NCBI GenBank assembly: GCA_903813345.2
Contig: CAIIXF020000001.1
Coordinates: 57,150,270 to 57,214,269 of the forward strand
DNA from: Owenia fusiformis
Taxonomy: Eukaryota > Annelida > Polychaeta > Sabellida > Oweniidae
Reading direction: 5' to 3'
DNA: 64,000 bases
Shown: piece by piece, positions 49,201 through 61,200 of the stretch
How the letters are laid out: every line of letters starts with the position of its first letter
How positions within the stretch are numbered: the stretch's first letter is position 1
Made by a program: the position numbers and the translations under genes
Notes under the pieces: model-generated
The model's database searches: none
Told to the model about the DNA's origin: nothing
The model's input: only the letters and a program-made list of their open reading frames with translations

Positions 49201-52200
49201 CATTATCATCATTCAAAAAAATTAAAGAAATTAATCCCATTTTGAAGCTTGATCTTTTAGCCATTATTACAATATTAGGGTTATTTGAAATGTTAATGGC
49301 TGGAGTTAATGTTCATGATATCGTATTATGATGAGTATGCAAAAGAATTCCGCCTTCATATATCACGATTATGATATGTCACCAGATCCATGCAGACATA
49401 TTAGTCCTGATGTCTGGATATATCACCACCCACATTTACAATAAACTAGAAATCCCTTGGGGAGTTTCATGAACCAGTAAATGTTGATGATCATTCATTC
49501 TTGATGGGATTGGAATGCTGTGTTGTCAAGTTAAGGAGCAGAAATATTTTTCAGGGAATCAAGAACAACATGTTTTACATAGTGTGACCAAACTTGATAA
49601 CATTTGCTAACAAAGATCCAGATTTTGTCAACAGTTTTTGCTTAAAAGGGCACAACTTTGCTTAAAAGGACACATGCTACGTGACCCTCTACTTTTCTAG
49701 TTTCATGAAAAATGGTGAAATCTGAATGATTCAGAAGTACAGAGATTCTCATATCTCTAATACTTCATGCCTTTTTCATAGATCCAAAAGGTTTCCATAT
49801 TCTATGTCAGGGAAAACAAATAAATTGTGATCATTCTTCTGTGAATTTGTCAGGAAATTAAATGGACTATATTCAAATATTTAATTTCTTAGAATCTGTG
49901 ATGTATGTTATGATATATATCAAAGTTAAGTAGTTAGTAGTAGTTATTAGTTATAATTAAGTACAGTGTAGTTATAAATCAATTTATTTTAAGAGTGTTT
50001 GGTTTTTTAGTCTGGCATTGTTGTTGAACAGTTGGATCAGGAGGTCATTAATGACACTCTTTTTATACATCTGTAGTTTGGGATCTGGATGTTGGGGTAT
50101 TGTCATAGTATTAATGATTGTATGATCGAAGTAAAATTTTCTTTATACAATTACAAATTAAAGAAGTAATGGGTATTCAACAAGGAAAACTTGAAATTTC
50201 AAAATGGTGTATCATATATCAACTCAAATACAAGCATAATTATGATACATGATCAAGAGGTGGGTGAGTGATCCATCGATTTTACTCTACAGTGGAAATG
50301 AACCATATATTCAAAGGATACCAAATTTATAACAACTAGCTGACTGTAAGCATAAAAATGAGTTGTGTATGAACTAGATGAAGCCTTTACCTGGGTAAAC
50401 TGCTGCGGGGTGGGTCTGTAGCGAATGTCACGCTGAATCATCTTTTCAATGGGCTCAACCAAACCAAGAGGCATATTCTGGGCAACATCACTAAAGGCAT
50501 TGTGCATCTAAAATTGAAAGGAAACTTCAATCATCTTAATTATTGCATTATTATACTCTCACAAATCCCCTACTGGAAATGTTCATAATATTTTACTCTT
50601 TCATATTTTCAGCTGAAGACACAATCCATTTACTTTTGAAGAGCCTCCTCCCAAATTAATGATGATGGTGCCATACATATAATCTTTCTTTGCATGTGTA
50701 CACTTGGGTAAAACTAACAAATTGATTGTCTTTAATTCTGAAAGGCGCTGAAAAAAGTTTATACCACTTTAGCTTATATTGTAGTAGTATAGATATGCTT
50801 CAACTTCACTTATTAACACTTATTGCAATTCTCTTGCTTTAGTAATTCAATTTGAGTAACATGACTAATTATAGCAGATACACATGTACTGTATGCCAAG
50901 TGTTATTCTATAGTTAATTTAATGTAGTTAAGTTAATGTTAATATAGTTAAGTTAATGTTATTCTACAATTAATTTGTAACAACATTGTTTAACATAAAC
51001 ATTAGCAACATTGTCTGGACTTATCATATTAAAGTTAATAAAAAAAGCTAACCTCATTCACTTTCTTCACATATAAGGTTGGATTTTGCTGCGACTCTAA
51101 GAGAGATTTGCCTCCATTATAAAGAGCACATACAACCATTCCAAGGGAAAACATATCTGCTAAATTTGTACATGTTTTGTCTATTTGGATCTCTGGAGCT
51201 ATAAAATCCAGATCTGGTTGTGTCATCTTTGCTGCTTTTTGGTTCCACGGTATACAAGGAAAGGAATCCTGTAAAAAGACATTCTAAGTCTTAAGATAAG
51301 GAGAACTACGTATTCGAACATTACAGCCTTATTAACAATACAATATGGCTGGTGTTTGTTCTTCTACATGGATGATTTAACATTAGGAATTCTATTAAAT
51401 TGACGCTGTCTGCAAGCTAAGCCATTTGGATTGAAATAACAAGACAATGGCAACTCCCCAGAGTAATATACCCCCACATACAAACATATTAATGTTTAAG
51501 GAATAAAGCATATTTAACTTCATAAAAGAATCAATTTTTGAAGTGGCAGCTCTTTGAAAAACATTTTTTGGTGTACAACTTGTTACCATTATTACATAAT
51601 ACATCTTTCTACAAAATATGAAAAAAGTTATGCTCCAGACAGACAACAGACAGACAGAATGGAGGTCTTCACTTTATTTTTATTAAACTCCATCCATTTT
51701 GATAATGAAGTGGATCCTAAAAGAAATTACAAACCTTCCCATCTGTTGCTTTTGCCACAAAGCCTAAGCCAGCAAGTTTCCATGTCCCTCTCTTGGTGAT
51801 CACAATAGATTGAGGACAAACATTACCATGAATCAATTGCTCAACATTATGGAGGTAGTTCAAAGCCTCAGACAGCTGAAACAATCATTTCAATAATATT
51901 ATAAAGTTAACAATTAATCTCAAGATTAATTAATATGGAAAATGTGCAAGGAATCAATTGTCTAATCACTTCTTATTATGTCATCATGAATTCAAAAAAT
52001 TAATTGTGATCTTTTGAACAGAGCTCTGAACAATATTATGTCTTTATAGTGAGTGTATCCCTTAGTGAAGAAATGTACCCCTGATTGGATAAAAAGCAAT
52101 GAAAAGAATTGTATGGATCTACAGTACATTGTAATTATCTCTTTTAGGGTTATAAATTACAGTAAAGAGATCATTTCTGGACATGTATACCTCCATTTAA

Positions 52201-55200
52201 GACATAAAGAAACAAAAAGAGTAACATGTTTCTGACCATAATGTACTGAAGGAGGATTCCTACAAATACAATTAACACTATTAAGATTGAACTTAATAGC
52301 TTACCTGGAGAACTCCAAACTTCACTTCAATTTCTGTAAACTGCAGTGCCTGAAAAGAAACAAACAAAATGTTAATCCAATGCAAATGGTGAACATCATC
52401 ATACATTTTATAAATAATTTTAAAAACTGTCTTAACATTTACATAGCATGCTTTAAAGCGTCAATCCAGATTTTCATACCAAGAAACATCAACAATGAAG
52501 ATTTCACGCCAAACCAACTAAATGTTTGTCTTGAAACATGCGGACAAGAAAAGTGAATCACTGCTGCCACCAACCTGGGAAGCTGATGACAATACTGTAC
52601 CGTTTTAGGTAAATTTAAACTATAATTCAATCAAAATTTGTTTCCAAAATATCCACACCATTTCTTAAACTGTGACTCTATTCATAGACAATTAATAAGT
52701 GAATTAATGAGTAATAAGATACCAATAGATATAGATAATGTAATGTTGTTATTTCAATTAGCTACTGAGACTTGCTTTAATAACGAGGGTTACATAAAGG
52801 ACACACTAATCATCCTTGAGAGCTCATCATACCATCCTGAAATTCAATCAATGACACACCTACTCACAATATAATGGCTCAATTTGAGGCAACGGAGGAG
52901 GGAAGATACACAATAACATTCTTCTGCAATCGTGATATCCGCACCTCCTTTGTTTTGAACTTTCAAAAGAGGTGGACGATAAGAGGGGATCTGATAAAAT
53001 CCAAATACATCAATTTATGTCCATAACTTACACCTATATAAATCATACATTCAATCCACCCAACATATTATATCTATGGCATGGTAATACCTTTAAAGGG
53101 CTTTAGTGTACTTGCAATATATTTGCATCTTAAGGAAAATAAAACTAATTTCAGTTTTCCTGCCTGGGGATTAGAGTAAGAAGCGTAAATCAGAGTAGGT
53201 TTGAAACAGGTGATTAAGGAAGAAATTCCATTGTCTGTTGCTTAAATTACTATATCTAGACAGTCTAATGGATTTCTTAATAGATCAAAACAAACTTTCC
53301 TAGGGATGTAACCTACTTCAAGTTTAATATACTTGAAATATATCAACTTGATATTTCCTGCCAATGTGTCACTCAAATACAATGTGAATAAATAGGGGTT
53401 ATGCACTGGGAGGTTTTGGATACAGGGAATATCCCGAGGGATATACAATATATCTTCCCGAGGGACCGAAGGGACCGAGGGAAGATGTATTGTATATCCC
53501 AAGGGATATTCCATGTATCCAAACCGACCGTGCATAACTTGTGTATCTCATACTTGAGTGGGTTAAGGGTAGATATAACCTTTTCCACCTTTTTCAAATG
53601 ACAAGATATTTATATTTAACATTTTCATAATATTCTTTTTGTTGAACATAATGAAATTGTAACATTTAAACTTAAAAAATTAAATTTTAAAATTAAAAAA
53701 TTAAAACTTTTGATATTTAAACTTTTTTAAACTTTTGAAAAATTCCCGGGAGCGGGATGGATATATTATATCTGCCCGCATTTGGCCTGGAGCGGGACAT
53801 ATACAATATATCCTGCCCACTCCTCAGATACGATATATATTCCCGGGTGATATCTACCCCAAACCCACTCAAGTATGAGATACAAAGCTTTAACGTGTTA
53901 CAGGTACATAAAGCAGGTTTGTTTCATCAGCGGACAGCTTTACGTCCCGTATATACACTGTATCTGCCCGCTACGTCAAAATTGCCATTCGCATATTTGT
54001 TCATTACTTTATGATTGGTATGGCCAATATAATATATCTACCCTTTGGACCTACGGCCCTCGGACAGATATATTTTATTGGCCTCGGGATAATCCCAATA
54101 TCCTGAACATCGTATAGGATAATCTCTACGCACTCAGAATAGTTTCAAATAACTTGTAAAATTTAAATGGAAACTCCGCTTTTGTTGAGGTTCACAAAAT
54201 TTTTGAACATTTCAAAAACTGAATTGGTGATTAACAAAGGTTACACAAATATTGACCTACAAATATACTTATCATAATAATTGTAATGGAAATAAGGCAC
54301 CTGGAAAAGTAAAGGTGATTCTATAGATATTCTAGAAGTTATTCATATATGCCTATTTTTGGGGTCACCCTGTACCAATTCCAGTTGTTATTGGTGCTTC
54401 AGTGTCTGCATGTTTATGTTTACTGGACACCCTGTTGACTCATGGCTATTGTCAGGTCTTTAATCCGTCATTGATTGATCCCAAAACTGCCCAGCAAAGA
54501 TTATACCTCATAATATGTGAAGTGTGGCCCTTATCGGCAATAAATCAAGAATAAGCTGCATCATGCATTCACCTTAAACAACAATAGCCATTCACATTTT
54601 TCTCCATTTCAATTACTTCAGGCAGATAATTGTGTTATAATATGAGGAGAATCAGTCTTTCTCACTGTGTAACTATTTTCAATCAATTCCATCACTTAAA
54701 GAGATCGAATTGTCCAGATTTCTCTCTCAGACAATCAGTAATGTCCTAATATAACTGCTCATATAACATCATATATACCTTAGATATATTTTGAGACCAA
54801 ATCATAAGCACAGTTTCACCAATATATTGAGAAAATCAACAAGACAACCAAAGAACAACCAAGTGACTAGAACACAATAAGTCTAAAACAACATACAATT
54901 TTTTCTAGATTTATTTATATTGTAAATTCCTTGTGAGTAATTAATATAACAATCCGAAAGGATAAAAATATGCTGTGATAAAAAAAGAATATAAAAAAAA
55001 GATTGCAGACGCCGGGAATCAAACCCAAACCTTTCGGACAAAAGCATAGGACAAAACTGCACCACACCAAGGCTACATATAGTATGCGTCAAATTCTATA
55101 ACCATATAAATAATTTTAAAAAAGTAATATACACCTCTATTATTTCAAAATGATCAATATATACAAGTTTTTTCATCTAAATTTATAAATAACGATTTAT

Positions 55201-58200
55201 TGAGCATCAAACTTCCCGTTGTCAGTCTTGGCAAATACAATCGGTTCCCGGGATATTGAGCCGAGGCAGACAATCAAAGATCGGAGCACATTGAAGCAGG
55301 TTATTTTAATATAATTTCGAATTTCTACTGATGTAAGTAGAAATTATGGATGTGAACAATCATCAAATTGATACAGTTAACGAATTGGCTGAAGCCCCAA
55401 CATTGGTAAGTCGATAGAAATACTTGTTATACATCATATAACACAAAAATACCAGGGGAGTTAATCTAATCATGCTTTTGGACGATTTGATCTCTTTAAG
55501 CTATGAAGTCTGTCTTGTTTTTAGGTACCAAAAAACCAAGAAGTGCCTCCTTTAACCCTTATCCTCCCAGGCACGCTTTAAAACGTGGCCAGCTACACCT
55601 CCTGTATAGATTCCATGATTCCGTCAAGTCAGCACTACCATTTACGGTTTGAAAAAATAAATAATAGATCGATTTTCTTGCTACTAAAGCTGTTTATTAG
55701 ACCACAATACTGATAAATTGATAGAAAAATGGCGCTTCAGAAGAAACTAAAGCACATTTGGAACAGGTGAATTATGACACATGGGGATGATTATGAAGAA
55801 ACTAGGTGAAATGTGTGTTTGAATTGGTCTTCTCAATCAATTTAAAATTAAAAAATTGAAAAGTAATTATCTCAACCTTGATTTTAAGCTTTCAGAAAGG
55901 GGCAAAATTACACTTTTTCACAATTTTAATCGGGATGATAAGGGTTAAATGAATTGCCCTTGTTTGTTCAATTAAGATCATATATCCTTCAGAATATTCC
56001 ATCAATTTACCCAAAAAAAGATCAATATAATCCTGAAGTGGATGAGATGAAACTGAGACATGCACAGAGCGACTCAAATTTGGCCTATTAGGGAAATAAA
56101 TGCAATCTACATGTTTTATAGTGGTAATGAAACACATAATTCATATCAAAAGTAAAAGGCGTAATGTTTGATAAAAAGCAGAGTATGTATTAATTTGAAA
56201 TTGGAAACTGTAACATAACATAGAAAAATAACTGGAAATGAAGGTTTACAGTCAGAAGGTATCAAAAAAGGAAATAAAGGACCCACGGTCCTGTGCTCAC
56301 ACAGTGTTTTGTGCAGCTAATGATGATTGACTTTATACCTGAGAAAGTTCCCTGAAAATGACAAAGTCCTACATTTTGTCAAATTTTATAGAGTAAACAC
56401 CAAAAACTGTGATTTCAAGAGCTATGAAATCTTCAGAGAACATAAGTTGCATTTAATTTGTGCGGCCAATTTTGACAGACGGACGGACGCCTGGTCTAAC
56501 CCATAGGCTCACTGTGTGAGCCAATAAAACATATATTAGTAGAGTCAATTCTTCAATACAATACAATTACATATCAACAATATCCCAAACAGTTTATGGT
56601 TTCATATTTTAAATCCATTAAAAAATCTTTGCCCCTGCCCCCTTCTATTCACCAAAGTATCATCTTCCAGTTCTCAAATTTCACTAACTTTTCATTTTTT
56701 TCAATTGTTAGTTTCCATTATTCAATGAAATGCATCTTTAGGGTGGTAGACTGTATTTTGAAAAATGGGATATGGGGTGAGAGTGACCTCTCGAAATGTC
56801 ATGATTTTTATGTCTCTCAATATTCAAATGATTTACAAAAATTGGTTTGTTTCATTATTAATATGGACACCTACACATTCACTTAAATCTCTTACCATAT
56901 TTTGACATTACACATAAAGATATTTCAAACACCCACTCAAAAAAACACATAAATATCTAATTTAAATAAACTAGAAAAACAGCAACTCTCAGAGAATAAT
57001 TCCAACCTAGGATCGGGAGGATATTATATTTGATCAAATCACTCTTCATTTTGAGCAATTCTTGATACAGCAGTAGTTTAGTATTGTGAAATTTACACCC
57101 ATGGTGCCAAATAGAACCCAAACTGAGCAGATTATAGCCTAAATCTTTTTCATGAGAATTTACTGGCATTTAGATTTGAGATTCTGAAAAAGGTAGACTG
57201 GTTTCACATATAATTCATATAAATCTACAAAACAAAGAAACAAAAACCATAATTTTAAAATGAAGAAAAAAAGCATTATTGTTTTTCAATGACCTGCAAG
57301 TTATTGATGCTGAAAACTGAATAAATTAAGAATTAAGCATCCATTTGTAAACTTTAACTAAACCTATATAAGCTTCTATGCCCAGCCTTTAAACTTTTGA
57401 TTCAATTCTATAAAGTATATTTGGGTTTTCACAATAGATTGCCATCTTCAGAATCCTTCTTAAGCAGAGGTTTTATGCACATAATATATAAAATGTGAAC
57501 AAAATCTGACAACAGGTATCAGATATTTCAAAAACATAATTTTTAGCTAAACATGGAGGCTATTATGAACACAGCAGCCATTGTGAAAAATGACTTCAAA
57601 ATATTAAATTTGACCCATATCTGTTTACTATACTACTTTTTATGAAGAATTGCAGCCATTTAAAATGAGTAGCCATATTGACAATCCTCTCTCGTGCATC
57701 GGTACTTGAGACTATAAGGCACCACCCCATTACATTTGAACCAAATACATGAAAACATGTATTTGAGTTATCATCAAAACACATGAATGGGCTTGCCAAA
57801 TATGGATGGCCAAAATGATGGATGAATGAACAAACTGATGGATGGACAAACAACTTCTCTATATCCTAAATCAAACTTTGTTTGATGTGATAATTAAACC
57901 TAGGTGTGCATAAGCAAATGGGGTCAGAAGGAAGAAAAATATAAAGCATAACACCTCTAGATTCCTTCTATTACATTATTAAGGACCATTTTATGCATTT
58001 TCGTGAGTTCACACCACATGTATTCAACCACACAAATTTTACACAATACCATTGCTTTTTTGGCTTGAGGCACCAGCTGGCTGTCAAAATAAAAAAATTG
58101 TCAGTCCAGATTGTAACATAAATGTTGCTAAAGCAAAACATTGGTTTTACCGTTGGAAGAGTTAAAGCAAGCTATTCTAAAGCATACCTCATACATAATG

Positions 58201-61200
58201 TATTAGACAAGGATGGTGTAACAATTAATTCAGGTTAGTCAGCACTAGAATGGTTAAATCACTTTATCAAATACATTGTCCATAGTGAGACAAATGCTTC
58301 AGATATTTAAGCATGAGTGTCATGAAAAAGATCAATACTCTATCCAAAATGAATACTCAATTCATGATGGAGATACTGATGATGCATTCAGTCTCAAATG
58401 ATGTGGGACAGAAAAAACACCCAGAACAAAAGAACTAAAATACCGACCACTGACAAGGGAAATTAGCTCCATTGATAAATATTTCAAAAAGTTACTAACA
58501 TCCTTTCCAACATTTTTTCATATTTACAAAATGTAAACAGAGATGTGAACTTGAGAAGGTCATTGAAGGTCAAATCAGAGAAGATGTGATAACCAAGACT
58601 TACTTCTTTTTGCAGAAAAGTTTTTGTTGTCTACAGAAAATACAATCAAATACCCTGAGCATGCACAACATATTATCACACTAAAAATTGTGAAACAGAT
58701 TTGACAAGAGATAAGACAAGATAAGGTCATATTTTATATTAAATTGCTCAATTATATTTTGTAATCATGTCACGATGTGCTATGAAATGAAATAAACCAC
58801 AGTGTTTTTTCCAAAATATGTCAAACCTGGTATTTTCATAAAAGTGGTACTTTGGATGTTGAAATTATTAAGGGACAAGTTGATCACAAGGCATTATCAT
58901 GACAAAATGTCACCATCTTATACCATATCTTATCATATATCATCTGATATCTAGTTGCTTTCGATATTATTAGTTCAATCTTAGGTCAGATTTGAATTTC
59001 TGAGAACAATTTTGAAAAATACCTTATTTGACCATGAGATGGTCATTAAAGGTGAAGAGATTGTAGATGATTTTGAAAAAAATTCGTTGTAAGTTGAGAA
59101 AATACCTTTTTGACCTTGACAATAATGTTATTGAAGATCAAATCTATAGTCAGATTTGAACTTTTGAGAACATGTAGATGATTTTGAAAAAAATTGGTGA
59201 ATTTGAAGCAAGTTGAGAAAAGACCTTTTTGACCTTTTTTTACCTGAACAAGGTCATTGAAGGTCAGTCAACAATATTTGTTGTTGGAAGAAGTTGTCAC
59301 AGACTCCAACTGCTGCCCACCAAGCGCCGATTGCAAACCGCCGCCACAAAAAAACATAACAATATGACACCACTTTTTTGTATTTTATTGTAACATTTAG
59401 GAGGCACATCTAATGCACCGAGGAGCATTTTGGTTTTATAAAATACATGGAGGTGCTGTGCCTCAGAGATTTCAATGTGGGGAGAGCACTGGATTACAAT
59501 TATACCTGAAACAAAATTGTAAATGAAATGTCAAACACATCAGTATACATCTGACACCTCAAGCTATTTCATCAAAAAACAATTGCAATTGATTAAAAAT
59601 AATACGTTCTACTCCCACAATATCTACAGTAATTGCTACACTGTTTCATGAAATATAAATGTCAAACATATCATAATCTATACGAACTAAATTTTGAACT
59701 GGGAACTTTTAATACGAGCTTTTTAAAATTTGGCATTATTGTCTATAACATCTAGCCCAGTCATGATAAATTCACAAGGCCTTAGTTGAATTTTTGTCCT
59801 TTAAACCAGTCAATCCAAGTGGCTGAATTCCGGAATGGTAACGAGGGGGTCCAAAACATTGGAGCATAATATCATGGTTTTGGGATATTTGGAATCTGTT
59901 CTCCTTATGATAATAGACTAGATGCGAGTAGAAAAAATCTTGATTTACACCATTAAATATTCAAAATTCAGTCAAAGCGATGTTATATTTGAAATCTACA
60001 AGTAAAAGTACATCTTGAAATATGGTTTCGAAAATTGTTTATCAAGTTTGAAAATTTAATTATTTTTGAAAGTGCGACTTCTAGTTCGGGTTGATTCTCC
60101 ATAGATCCCGTGTTACAAAATCACAAAAAGTGAAATATCTTTTCCTGTATTGGTCAGATAACATTTTCATTTACTGGACATATTTTGATTTGCATAACTA
60201 TTAGATAAATAAAAGTTATATGAAAATTGAACCACTAAAACAGATGCAATTTAAGTTAAAGGGAACTTTCTACTATACCCGCCATGCTATCTGACCCGAA
60301 CGAGCCACCTGGTGGTGAAACTGGTAACTACCTACTCGCATCTGCGTTATTGTCTCATGGAGGATTTAGATGCTTTATTCTTTATTTGTTTTTATTATTC
60401 ATCCTTTAGGCTCAATCCTTACTTGGGTAGACTGGCTTTTTTCACATCAGCCCTAAGCGCATAATTTCATTCAGTGTTTTCATTTACTTATACTATTTCT
60501 CCTTAGGCTCCATAGCTCAGTGGTAGAGCACTCATCCGAAAAGCAAGGGGTCATGGGTTTAATCACCATAAGGGTAGACTGACTTTTTCACATCAGGCCT
60601 TAGAGCAGAATTTCACTCTTTGTTATCATTAACTGCATCCCATTTTAATTTGTTTTCAATAAAAACACAATGTTCATTTTCCAAACATCTTTGAAGAAAA
60701 TATAAGTTAAACTAATTATAAGAAGAAGGGAACTTAAATTATCCAAAGATATACATGGTTTAAGAGTGTAACCAGAAACCCCGATGATAATAAAAACAAA
60801 TCTCAAATATCCAAGATTCTGATAATACATGACAATATAAAAATACCTAATAAGGCAATAATGCAAGGGGATTGCTAGATATAGTATCCAGAGAATGGGC
60901 TTGGACCAATGGAATATCCATTTAGGCTGAATCTAAATGACAATTACAAAACACTGAAAACAATGTTAATTCAATACCAATCAGCAAGGGGATATATGAC
61001 ACAGCTATTTCAAAAGTGATGGCTGACATAAACTGCACAATATTGTAGTTTACCTGTTCTCAATTTTAGATTGACAATTATTTAGTCAATATAACACAGT
61101 AGGGAATTCGTTTTGGGACCTCTCCATAAATAGTTCACATAAAGCAGAAGCCTGTTGAAGGAAATAATGCCTAATGGTAATGTTGTTTGTCTTTGCAATT

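Noticed and set aside
60506-60577. Functional tRNA gene
   Set aside because: Good A box, but weak B box, no U33 in the anticodon loop and poor acceptor pairing; a SINE or relic is more likely.
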